From NCBI GenBank assembly GCA_035293845.1, contig DATGMB010000086.1, positions 1 through 57,405 of the forward strand: 57,405 nucleotides of DNA. Reading direction: 5' to 3'. The DNA is from DATGMB01 sp035293845. Its GTDB lineage: Bacteria > Acidobacteriota > Terriglobia > Bryobacterales > Bryobacteraceae. Both the position numbers and the translations under genes were made by a program. The notes beneath the pieces were generated by a model. That model made no database searches. It saw only the letters and a program-made list of their open reading frames with translations, and was not told where the DNA came from. Shown here piece after piece: positions 1 to 7,093 of this stretch; the first letter of the stretch is position 1, and each line of letters begins with the position of its first letter.

Positions 1-158
1 ATATTCGACCGGTGCGCGGCGGCCGTCTTGAACGAGACTCCCAGTTCCTCCGCGATCTCCTTCGTGGTCTTGCCATTGGCGATCAGGATTAGCACCTGCG
101 CCTGGCGAGCGGTCAAAGCGAATTTGGTACGCACTGCTACAGCGGACGATTCAAACAT
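1..158 (-). CDS. LuxR-type helix-turn-helix regulator (3' part outside window)
   Basis: The reverse strand reads from an ATG at 158 and stays open to the window edge. After about a dozen residues it runs straight into a GerE/LuxR HTH: LTARQAQVLILIANGKTTKE, then IAEELGVSFKTAAAHRS. The pattern of a leading T-R-Q/E, a central G-K-x-x-K-E-I-A and V-S-x-K-T-x-x-x-H-R is that of response-regulator output domains. An AAAGGTG Shine-Dalgarno-like stretch lies just upstream. No receiver domain precedes it, so it is either a stand-alone HTH protein or the displaced output part of a response regulator. The C-terminus is cut off by the window. Confidence 0.75.
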   Translation of the reverse strand, partial: MFESSAVAVRTKFALTARQAQVLILIANGKTTKEIAEELGVSFKTAAAHRSN

Positions 159-269
159 CGCGACACCTTTAACCTGGAATTTTTCGGTTAACGACCATTC
201 GGGGGGACCGGAAGAGTTGGAGAAATCCCCGCGTTTCTGCAGTATTTCGATTCGCCGCAAACCAGCCGT

Positions 270-566
270 TCAGGCGGCCGCGGCGACATCAGCCTCCTTG
301 TAAACCTCGAGTGTGTACGCTGTTTCACCCGGTTTCCACCACACCGCCAGCGTTTCCCCGCGCCGCAGCGACACCCCAAACGGATGGATCTGTTCGGCAT
401 CCCGGGCTGAGTTGGTATAGAGAGCTTTGCCCGAGTTGCACCGCCAATTGACGCTTCGGTGCCCCGCCCGGTGCTTTGCCGTGCATCCGTTCGCCACTAA
501 TGCCGCAAACCAAATTGGCGTGTGTTCCCGGTTCTCGTTCGCTTCTCTGATCGTGGTTCTGTGCAT
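270..566 (-). CDS. small hypothetical protein (98 aa)
   Basis: This open frame lies upstream of, and parallel to, the LuxR-type HTH gene. The N-terminal half is basic and polar with three Cys. The C-terminal half (GVSLRRGETLAVWWKPGE, then TAYTLEVYKEADV) looks like a small beta-rich domain. I do not recognise a family. There is no membrane segment or signal peptide. The start ATG at 566 has only a weak AAGGG about a dozen bases upstream. It could be a real accessory gene of the regulator or a spurious frame. Confidence 0.4.
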   Translation of the reverse strand: MHRTTIREANENREHTPIWFAALVANGCTAKHRAGHRSVNWRCNSGKALYTNSARDAEQIHPFGVSLRRGETLAVWWKPGETAYTLEVYKEADVAAAA

Positions 567-575
567 TAGCAGCCG

Positions 576-600
576 TTACCCTTCGTACATAAGGGGGTAA
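576..600. promoter_or_regulatory. imperfect palindrome upstream of the small hypothetical gene
   Basis: TTACCCTT at 576-583 faces AAGGGGGTAA at 591-600 across a 7-base spacer, with a two-base length difference between the arms. It sits in the gap between the end of the quinoprotein gene and the start of the 98-aa frame. It could be an operator or a weak hairpin; no U-tract follows it on either strand. Confidence 0.3.
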
Positions 601-707
601 TATCCCGATGATTGATATATCCGCGGGGAAAAATCCGCGACACCGGGTAATGCCCGTACTCCCTGGTACTTTTGGCGCGGCGGCTAACGATAGTTATGGC
701 CGAAGAT

Positions 708-2396
708 TCAATAAAGTGTGAACGCGTACAATGTATCCCCGGCTGCTACCAGCAGGTACTGGTGGCCATCGAGCATGTACGTCTCCGGCGCGTTCGATAC
801 GTTGCCGAGGTGCGTATGCCAAAGGATGCGCCCATCGGCCGGATCGTAGGCAATCAGATTCCCGGCGATGTCGCCCGCAAACAGCAGCTTTCCTGCGGTG
901 GTGAGGATGCCGTTCGCCAGGTTCCCGCTGGTGCCGGGATAGCGGTGCCGCCACACCACCTTGCCGGTCTTATAATCGATTGCCGTCAGATAGCTGCCGA
1001 GTGAAACCAGCCCGTCTTCCTCTTTGCCGCCGAGACCCATCGCCCCGCGCGGGTCGGTCTCGGTGAGGTAATACATCGCGTAGGCATCGTTGCTCGGCAC
1101 GTAGAAAAGTCCGGTGTCGGGGCTGAACGCCGGCGGGGGCCAGTTGGTGGCACCGCCGTTGTTGGGAGAAACCAGCGAGCCGCCGACCGTCGAATCCTTC
1201 TCCGGATCGCGCACCGGCTGCCCCTTCTCATTGATCCGCGCGGCCCAGTTCACCGCATCGGAAAATTTGCCGGTGACCAGGTGCTCGCCGGTCAACCGGT
1301 CCAAGGTGAAGTAGTAGCCGTTACGGCTGGCGTGCAGCACCATTTTGCGCGGTTTGCCCTGGAAGGTTCCATCGACCAGAATGGGCGTTTCGGTCGAGTC
1401 CCAGTCGTGCGTATCGTGGGGCGAGGTCTGGTAATACCACTGCATCTTGCCGGTGTCCACATTGACCGCCACGATCGAGCAGGTAAACAGGTTGTCGCCC
1501 TTGCGGCCCGGCGGATTGGTGTAGGCCGGCGAGGGATTGCCGGTGCCGAAGATGTAGAGGTGCGTTTCCGGATCGTAGGCGCCGGGAATCCACACGTTGC
1601 CGCCGCCATGCCGCGCCGTATCCATGTCGCCCCAGGTGTCCGCGCCCGGATCGCCCTTCTGCTGCGGAACCGAGTACCACTTCCACTGCAGCGCGCCGGT
1701 TTCCGGATCGCGCGCCTGCAGAAATCCCGGCTCGTCGAGATCGTCGCCGGTGCCGACCAGAATATGGTTCCCCACCACAATGGGCGCCATGGTCGAAAAA
1801 TACTGCTGGTTGAAGTTGGCGATCTCGACGTGCCAGCGCTCTTTACCCGTGCGCGCATCCAGGCACACCAGGTAGTCGTCGGGCGTTTCCATGTAGAGCC
1901 AGTTGCCCCACATTCCCAGTCCGCGGTTGCCGATGTGAGTCCCGCCCTTGGTCTTCCAGAAGTAGTGCCACAGTTCGCGGCCGTCGCGCGCATCCACCGC
2001 CCACGCGTTATCGGGCGTCGAGAGATACAGGATGCCGCCCACTTCGAGGATCGAGGCGCGGATGTTGACGCCGCCGCCGCCGGCGGCCTCGCCGGTGCCT
2101 TCGCCGCCGACGATGGTCGGCACGCCGCCGAAACCGAATCCGCGGCCGCCGCGGCCGCCCGCATTTCCGGCTCCCGCCGTGAGCCGCGATGCCCAGGCCA
2201 GCGTCAGATTTTTGACGTTCGATTGATTGATCTGGGTCAGGTGGCTGTAGCGCTTCCCGGAGTAGTCTCCGGAGTACGTCGGCCAGTCGTCGCCGAGCGG
2301 CTTCAGCAACTGCTCCTGCGTCAACCCCTGCGCCGCCGCGACCGCCGGCGCCAGAAACATCGCGGTCGTCAACAATAAGCTCTTCGGATTGGTCAT
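708..2396 (-). CDS. secreted PQQ-type quinoprotein (alcohol dehydrogenase-like beta-propeller)
   Basis: A 562-aa protein with a signal peptide (about 1-22, ending AVAAAQ) and repeated quinoprotein propeller motifs such as YLVCLDARTGKERW and FTLDRLTGEHL. The alcohol-dehydrogenase-type active-site region is visible: GTGNPSP (N287) and HDTHDWDS, with candidate catalytic Asp331 and a second Asp333. The vicinal Cys pair of methanol/ethanol dehydrogenases is absent, and the segment where they carry a Glu reads QQYFSTMAP, so PQQ binding is not assured. Acidobacterial quinoprotein families lacking PQQ ligands exist as far as I recall; I could not test membership. A Gly/Arg-rich insert occupies about residues 74-110. 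It overlaps the upstream cytochrome gene by four bases (ATGA), so the pair is probably one redox unit in the periplasm. Confidence 0.85.
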   Translation of the reverse strand: MTNPKSLLLTTAMFLAPAVAAAQGLTQEQLLKPLGDDWPTYSGDYSGKRYSHLTQINQSNVKNLTLAWASRLTAGAGNAGGRGGRGFGFGGVPTIVGGEGTGEAAGGGGVNIRASILEVGGILYLSTPDNAWAVDARDGRELWHYFWKTKGGTHIGNRGLGMWGNWLYMETPDDYLVCLDARTGKERWHVEIANFNQQYFSTMAPIVVGNHILVGTGDDLDEPGFLQARDPETGALQWKWYSVPQQKGDPGADTWGDMDTARHGGGNVWIPGAYDPETHLYIFGTGNPSPAYTNPPGRKGDNLFTCSIVAVNVDTGKMQWYYQTSPHDTHDWDSTETPILVDGTFQGKPRKMVLHASRNGYYFTLDRLTGEHLVTGKFSDAVNWAARINEKGQPVRDPEKDSTVGGSLVSPNNGGATNWPPPAFSPDTGLFYVPSNDAYAMYYLTETDPRGAMGLGGKEEDGLVSLGSYLTAIDYKTGKVVWRHRYPGTSGNLANGILTTAGKLLFAGDIAGNLIAYDPADGRILWHTHLGNVSNAPETYMLDGHQYLLVAAGDTLYAFTLY

Positions 2397-3241
2397 TTCA
2401 CGGTCACCAGGTAAGCGGTCAGATTATGAATGTCGCGGTCGGTGTAGCGCGGCAGCATGTCCTTATGGGGCTGGAGCGGGTCGTGAATTTCGACGTTGGG
2501 CGAGGCGCCGTCGCGCCGGACGGTGCGCTCCGTGCCATCGGCTTCCGCCAGCGTGACGGTGAAATCGTCGATGCGGATCAGCCGCCCTTCGAGCTTCCGG
2601 CCCCCGGCGAGTGTTACCGTCACCGTGGCCGGCGGAACGTTCGAGGCCACGCCGCGGCCGCCGAAGCCGCCGCGGCCGCCGCCCGGCATCAGGAAGAAGT
2701 TCTGCAGCAGTTTGGGATCTTCGAATTTGCTGCCGATGCCCTTCAGGTCGCCGGTAACGGAGTGGCACGCGGCGCATTTCGCCTGAAAATACGCTTCGCC
2801 GGCCTTAGCATCGCCCACCAGGACGCTGACGGGCTTGTTCCGTACGGCGTCGTAGCCGCTGACGCGGAAGCTGTGCAGGAAGGCCGCGATATCGGCGATC
2901 TGGGCGCTGGTCAGCGGGAATTTCGGCATGCCCGCATCCACGCGGCCGTTTTGCACCACCGGCGCGATCGATTCGCCCTTCTGATCGTTCAGCACCAGCT
3001 CGCTACGGAGCAGGTTGGGGCCGCCTTCGCCGCCGCGCGCGTCCGAGCCGTGGCAGAAAGCGCACTGCACGCCCCAAATCGCTTTGCCGCGCTCGATTGC
3101 GGCCGGATCGGCCTGCTCGTGCTGCGGAAAGGCGTTGGCGAAGCCGCCGCCACCTCCTCCGCGCGCGCCGCGCCCCGCTTGCGGCGGTGGACCAGGCGGC
3201 TGCGGCGGAGCCTGAGCCATCAACATCATTGCGGAGAGCAA
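2393..3241 (-). CDS. dihaem c-type cytochrome with inserted beta domain
   Basis: Two haem-binding motifs are present: CAFCH (60-64) with a likely axial Met105, and CAACH (156-160) with a likely axial Met262. Between the second CXXCH and its Met lies a Gly/Arg-rich stretch (187-197) and about 40 residues of beta-type sequence (VTLAGGRKLEGRLIRIDDFT onward) resembling an Sm-like barrel. The gene is translationally coupled to the downstream quinoprotein and is its probable electron acceptor. The start is uncertain. In this frame the first start codon is a TTG at 3241, giving a poor signal peptide. A proper export signal (MTTTARITLPSLLAL) begins at 3278 in another frame and would join by a one-base shift. 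Confidence 0.8.
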   Translation of the reverse strand: MLSAMMLMAQAPPQPPGPPPQAGRGARGGGGGGFANAFPQHEQADPAAIERGKAIWGVQCAFCHGSDARGGEGGPNLLRSELVLNDQKGESIAPVVQNGRVDAGMPKFPLTSAQIADIAAFLHSFRVSGYDAVRNKPVSVLVGDAKAGEAYFQAKCAACHSVTGDLKGIGSKFEDPKLLQNFFLMPGGGRGGFGGRGVASNVPPATVTVTLAGGRKLEGRLIRIDDFTVTLAEADGTERTVRRDGASPNVEIHDPLQPHKDMLPRYTDRDIHNLTAYLVTVK

Positions 3242-3471
3242 GGAGAGAGGGAAGGGTGATCCGTGCGGTCGTCGTCATCCTGGGTGCGTACCTCGGACTA
3301 GGTTAGTACAACATGGCGAAAAAAATGCGCAGAAGGTTTCACCGCTCAAGGACGCGAACGAATGGCCTGCCTGTTTGCGTAGCGGCATCGCGTGCGGGCG
3401 CAAATCCTACAAGACTCAAAACCGCCCAAGTGTCCGGTTCTTGAAGTGTAAGCTGTTGAAAACAATTGGGC

Positions 3472-3508
3472 GCCGAAACAAGCACCGGACAAGTTGTCCG
3501 GTTTCGGC
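3472..3508. terminator. long hairpin between the HAD gene and the cytochrome operon
   Basis: GCCGAAA (3472-3478) pairs with TTTCGGC (3502-3508), and inside it CCGGACAA (3485-3492) pairs with TTGTCCGG (3494-3501). A six-base bulge lies on one side. This is the main structure in the 317-base gap 3279-3595, which has no convincing gene. A partial third copy of the core (TGTCCGGTT) lies at 3431-3439. The hairpin is well placed to end the glycan operon arriving on the minus strand, but it has no U-tract, so an operator for the cytochrome operon is equally possible. Confidence 0.4.
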
Positions 3509-3595
3509 CAGCTTTCCCGCGCTGAGTGCATCCGGTGGCCGGCTCGCTCCCGTTGAGGGCACCCGAGTTAGTGTACCATCCTCGATCTTCGCAAG

Positions 3596-3940
3596 CTACT
3601 CCCAGTGCGCCTTGAACCCGCCGATCTGCTCCAGCGTTTTGTCGAAATCGCCTTGGAAGCAGATGGCCCGGTCGTCGAGGTAGACGTGCGCGGCGGGCTT
3701 GCGGTCGGTCACCATCCAGACCAGTTCGGCGAGCCCGTTCTGCGCCAGCCACTCTTCCACGTGCGGCCCCCACCGCACCGTGAACACCACGACGCGGTAT
3801 CCGAGCGCGTTCAGCCGTTCGAGGAACTCGCGCGCCCCTGGCCGCGGCGGGTGGAAGAAGCCGGCGCCCTTCCAACCGTCGAATTCGTTGAGCACGCCGT
3901 CGAGGTCTACGCAGACAACCGGCTTCTCGTCGTCGGACAT
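3596..3940 (-). CDS. small HAD-superfamily phosphatase
   Basis: About 114 aa. HAD motif I is CVDLDGVLNEF, with the nucleophile Asp and the +2 Asp near the N-terminus. VVVFTVRW supplies the motif II Thr, and VTDRKPAAHVYLDDRA supplies the Lys and the acidic motif. It lacks a cap domain and resembles small soluble HAD hydrolases of about 110-130 aa acting on phosphorylated metabolites or 3'-phosphates. I chose the ATG at 3940 (MSDDEK) over an upstream ATG at 3973 because motif I should lie close to the N-terminus. It overlaps the end of the phosphoribosyltransferase/kinase-like gene by 34 bases and is the last gene of the operon, so it may remove a phosphate from an intermediate made by its neighbours. 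Confidence 0.8.
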   Translation of the reverse strand: MSDDEKPVVCVDLDGVLNEFDGWKGAGFFHPPRPGAREFLERLNALGYRVVVFTVRWGPHVEEWLAQNGLAELVWMVTDRKPAAHVYLDDRAICFQGDFDKTLEQIGGFKAHWE

Positions 3941-5388
3941 TCGCCGTTCCCCCGTGCATCGAGCGCCCTGCAATACCGCGCCCGCTCGCGATCGAACCGC
4001 GCCGCTTCTTCCGTTCCCGCCAGCGCCCGCACGGCCAGATCCGCGTATCCCAGCCGGAACGCCAGGTAAGCGGCGCGGTAAAACGGCAGGCGAGCCGCGA
4101 TTTCGTGGTCCCCCGATTGGCTCCTGTAATGCTCGACGAAGGCTTCGCCCGCGCTGGTTTCCGCGGCAAACGCCGCCACGTCCCAGGCGATATCGTGCGG
4201 CCCCGGGAAGAAATGGTCATCGTGGTGGTCGAGCGCGTCGGTCTTGTGGAATCCATCGGCCGTTTCGATCCATTCGTGCGGCAGCATGCGGCCGTCGAGC
4301 ACTACTGCTTCTTCCTCCGGCAGCGGACCGGGCCACGGCTCGCCCGTGTTGCACGCGATCATCTCCGCGAGCGGCCCGGTATCGGCCGGCTCGCCCGTCC
4401 GGAATTCGCGGCGCAGGAATGCCAGGTACTCCGCGGCGCGTTGGATGAGCCCCGGGCAGAGGCGGGCCGGCCGCCCTGGAACCCAGCGCATCTCCAGGAA
4501 TCCGTTTTCGAAGCCGAGCGCCGGCGTGGTGAATGCGCTCAGGCGGTGTGCCCGCTCCAGCTTTTCGCGCCCATAGCGGCCGTAGCCCGCGAATTTGAAA
4601 AGCCGGTCTCCGCAGAGGTATTTCCGGCGCTCGTGTTGCGGCTGGACTGCCGGCCAGGTTCCGCACATCTCGCGCCACCGTCCGGCGGACAGCTCGCGCG
4701 CGCCGGGGAACAGACCCAGCTCCTCAAAGTCCGCAGTATACCGCCGGTGTCTTTGCCAGCGCCGGCGCGCGGTTTCCGAAACGAAACCGCTGCCGTCCGT
4801 CTGCCAGCTTGGGAGGAAGACGATGCGCTCGTCCGGCACGCCGAGACCCGAAAGGCACTCCGCCACCGAGGCGAACGACGATCCGCTCAGTCCCGGCCCT
4901 TCGTCCACAATGGCGAACCAGCCGGGCCATTCCCTCCAGCGGCGCGCGAGCCGATCGGTAATGCGCAGTTCGCGGTTCCACGGATGGCCGCGCGGCCGCA
5001 CGGTCCACGATTCCGCCGCGACTCCCCGTGCGCGCAGTTCGCTTTCGACTACGGCCGCCAGCGTCGTACCGATGCTGCGGATGCCGATCACCGCGACGCG
5101 GGCGGGGCGCGCGTCCTCGAGGAAACGGCGCGCCGCAATACGGTAGAGCTCGGGATCGAGGGCGTAGTAGGCGAAGCCTTCGGGGACCGAGATCTCGATC
5201 TCGGCGAACGCGTCGCAGTGGCGGGGCTGTATTGCCAGATCGTCGTCCCGCTCGGGACACAGCGCATCGGCGAGGGCGGCCTCGATTTCGCCCCATGCCA
5301 TGAGGCGCTCGAACCCGGACGCCGCTTCGGCAACTGCAATGGCGTCGCGCGTGCGCACCAGCCGCTTCTGCTCGCGGTAGACGATCAC
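3907..5388 (-). CDS. phosphoribosyltransferase-like / kinase-like fusion protein
   Basis: About 493 aa in two parts. The N-terminal half has a type I phosphoribosyltransferase-like core: VAVIGIRSIGTTLAAVVESE as a first loop and FAIVDEGPGLSGSSFASVAE as the PRPP-loop equivalent. The C-terminal half looks like a degenerate aminoglycoside-phosphotransferase-type kinase: RLFKFAGYGRYGREKLERA at the nucleotide-binding region, and LPHEWIETADGFHKTDALDH followed by PGPHDIAWDVAAFA where the catalytic and metal-binding loops sit. I chose the GTG at 5388 because CAGGAGAA lies eight bases upstream and the GTGA overlaps the stop of the repeat gene; the frame continues to 5427. The substrate is unknown. The pairing suggests PRPP-derived nucleotide or nucleoside chemistry. 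Confidence 0.6.
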   Translation of the reverse strand: MIVYREQKRLVRTRDAIAVAEAASGFERLMAWGEIEAALADALCPERDDDLAIQPRHCDAFAEIEISVPEGFAYYALDPELYRIAARRFLEDARPARVAVIGIRSIGTTLAAVVESELRARGVAAESWTVRPRGHPWNRELRITDRLARRWREWPGWFAIVDEGPGLSGSSFASVAECLSGLGVPDERIVFLPSWQTDGSGFVSETARRRWQRHRRYTADFEELGLFPGARELSAGRWREMCGTWPAVQPQHERRKYLCGDRLFKFAGYGRYGREKLERAHRLSAFTTPALGFENGFLEMRWVPGRPARLCPGLIQRAAEYLAFLRREFRTGEPADTGPLAEMIACNTGEPWPGPLPEEEAVVLDGRMLPHEWIETADGFHKTDALDHHDDHFFPGPHDIAWDVAAFAAETSAGEAFVEHYRSQSGDHEIAARLPFYRAAYLAFRLGYADLAVRALAGTEEAARFDRERARYCRALDARGNGECPTTRSRLSA

Positions 5389-6068
5389 GCGAAATTCTCC
5401 TGGTGTGTGGGGCGCTGCTCGATCCACGAGCGGCGGTTTGCCGGCTGGCGAGTGGGCCGGCGGTGATAAGAGTCGTCGCGGTTGTGTGGGGCGGGGCGGA
5501 GGCGCCGGGCCTGCGGTATCGCGCGGGCAGGGGCGGGTGGCTGGTGCGCGGCGTGCGGCGCGATCGAGAGGGGACGGTGACGGGACTGGCCGGGGTTGCG
5601 TGGGGCGAGGCGCAGGCGTTGGGCCTGCGGTGTCGCGCGGGCGGAGGCGAGTGGCTGCGGCGTGGGGCGCAGCGTGATGGAGAGGGGGTGGTGATGGGAG
5701 TCGTCGCGGTTGTGTGGGGCGGGGCGGAGGCGCCGGGCCTGCGGTATCGCGCGGGCAGGGGCGGGTGGCTGGTGCGCGGCGCGCGGCGCGATCGAGAGGG
5801 GACGGTGACGGGACTGGCCGGGGTTGCGTGGGGCGAGGCGCAGGCGTTGGGCCTGCGGTGTCGCGCCGGCGGAGGCGGGTGGCTGCGGCGTGGGGCGCGG
5901 CGTGATGGAGAGGGGGTGGTGATGGAAGCCGTCGGGGTTGTGTGGGGCGGCGCGCACGCGATGGGCCTGCGGTATCGCGGCGGCGGAGGCGGGTGGCTGG
6001 TGCGCGGCGCGCGGCGCGATCGAGAGGGGGCGGTGATGAGCCTGCGATACCGCGGAACCGGCGGTCAC
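5385..6068 (-). CDS. proline/arginine/histidine-rich protein of five 38-residue repeats
   Basis: On the minus strand a 227-aa frame begins with a GTG at 6068 that overlaps the TGA of the acetyltransferase gene. It ends at a TGA at 5385 that overlaps the GTG of the next gene, giving GTGA junctions at both ends. It consists of a short leader, five 38-aa repeats (pattern H-x-P-L-S-I-x-P-R, then Q-P-P-A, P-Q-A-x-R-x-R and A-P-x-N) and a 27-aa tail. The product would be strongly basic and probably unfolded. The high-GC repeat is also open on the opposite strand, and recent copies differ mainly by amino-acid-changing bases, so translation is not proven. It may be a coupling linker ORF rather than a functional protein. 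Confidence 0.4.
   Translation of the reverse strand: MTAGSAVSQAHHRPLSIAPRAAHQPPASAAAIPQAHRVRAAPHNPDGFHHHPLSITPRPTPQPPASAGATPQAQRLRLAPRNPGQSRHRPLSIAPRAAHQPPAPARAIPQARRLRPAPHNRDDSHHHPLSITLRPTPQPLASARATPQAQRLRLAPRNPGQSRHRPLSIAPHAAHQPPAPARAIPQARRLRPAPHNRDDSYHRRPTRQPANRRSWIEQRPTHQENFA
5471..6050. repeat. tandem repeat, five units of 114 bp in a 228-bp dimer arrangement
   Basis: Successive units begin with GTTGYGTGGG at 5481, 5595, 5709, 5823 and 5937, exactly 114 bases apart. Two unit types alternate (A, B, A, B), followed by a more diverged A-like unit. The dimers 5471-5698 and 5699-5926 differ at only about four positions, so the last duplication is recent. The plus strand is very G-rich, with runs such as GGGGCGGGGCGG, and may form G-quadruplexes. 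The unit length is a multiple of three. Confidence 0.9.
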
Positions 6069-7093
6069 GCGACGCTCTCCGCGCGGGCGGCGTGCTGCTC
6101 GATCCACAGGCGCCGGTTCACGCGGTCGCGCGCGCCCCAACGATACTTGAAGTCCTCGCGCTTGCGCAGGAAGTCGATCTCGGCGGCGCCCTCGTCGATG
6201 GCCAGGCGGATCGTTTCCGCCAGAAGCACCGCGCCGGGGCTCAAGTGGGCGTGCGCCGGATCGAAGCCGGAAAGGTAGAAGAACCGCCGGCCGCGCCGGA
6301 AGTTGTACTGCACCGCGATGGTCTCGCCGTCGCGTTTGAGGCCGTAGAGCCGCAGCGCGCCCGAGCGCGCCATGCGTTCTGCCGCTTCCCGGTGAAAGCG
6401 CTCGAGCCGCGCCGAAGCCAGCATGCCGCGTTCGCCCCGTTCCCGCCAGCGCGATTCGTGCAGCCGGAACAACTCGCGCAACAGCGGCTCCCAATCCGCG
6501 CCGGCGCGGACCACCTCCACACGCGCCCCGAGTTGCAGACGCCTTCCGGCCGTCCGCAGGTTGTGGCGGAACTTCGGATCGAGCGACGCGAGCAGATCGT
6601 CCATCGTCCGCGGCAGATCGAGCACGGGGCAGACGCCACACGGGGCATCCTGCGCGGCCAGGCCGGGCGGTAATTCCGCACGGAGCAGCGGCGAGTCCGG
6701 CCGCACCTCCTGCAGATCGCAGACGCGCCACTCGCTCCGCGAGTCAGCCAGCCATTCGATCACCCGCTGCGCCGCTTCCCCGGCGGACTCGGGCGCGGCG
6801 AGCATTCCCAGGTGGTCGGAAATTCCGGAGCCGAGCCAGGAGGCGCACACCGTCTCGGGCTCGGTCCCATAGCCCCAGAGGAACAGGGGCGCGAGGCCGA
6901 CCAGCTCGCGTCCGCGCCGCACGGCCAGCACGCGGAGGCAGCCGCCTCCCCACAAATGCCGCGTCCACGGCAGCAGCCAGTCGGGGCCCTCGAAGGGCGT
7001 GGCCGCTTCGTCGCGCTCCCACAGCTCGCGCCATTCGGGTTCTAGCGCTGCGAGCGCATCCAGACTCGCGACGGCTTCGATCTCAAGCGACAC
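6065..7093 (-). CDS. CelD/BcsL-like GNAT acetyltransferase
   Basis: A 342-aa soluble protein of the Acetyltransf_6 type, a double GNAT-like fold related to FemAB proteins. Visible landmarks are the N-terminal PFEGPDWLLPWTRHLWGGG, the central LDPKFRHNLRTAGRRL, which is typical of CelD-like proteins, and the C-terminal LKRDGETIAVQYNFRRGRRF and FLRKREDFKYRWG. Such enzymes transfer acyl or aminoacyl groups to sugars or surface polymers. The GTG start at 7093 overlaps the GT4 gene by 11 bases, and the stop overlaps the start of the repeat ORF. After the deacetylase exposes an amine, an acyltransferase like this could re-acylate it; that order is inference. Confidence 0.85.
   Translation of the reverse strand: MSLEIEAVASLDALAALEPEWRELWERDEAATPFEGPDWLLPWTRHLWGGGCLRVLAVRRGRELVGLAPLFLWGYGTEPETVCASWLGSGISDHLGMLAAPESAGEAAQRVIEWLADSRSEWRVCDLQEVRPDSPLLRAELPPGLAAQDAPCGVCPVLDLPRTMDDLLASLDPKFRHNLRTAGRRLQLGARVEVVRAGADWEPLLRELFRLHESRWRERGERGMLASARLERFHREAAERMARSGALRLYGLKRDGETIAVQYNFRRGRRFFYLSGFDPAHAHLSPGAVLLAETIRLAIDEGAAEIDFLRKREDFKYRWGARDRVNRRLWIEQHAARAESVA

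Noticed and set aside
5471..6050. CRISPR array or attachment repeats
   Set aside because: Units are 114 bp with no short repeat/unique spacer structure, no cas genes and no integrase.
5403..6278. A 291-codon plus-strand frame through the tandem repeat
   Set aside because: It is also periodic and open, but it runs against the operon, has no overlap with neighbours and no ribosome site. The minus-strand frame with GTGA junctions at both ends is preferred, though not proven.
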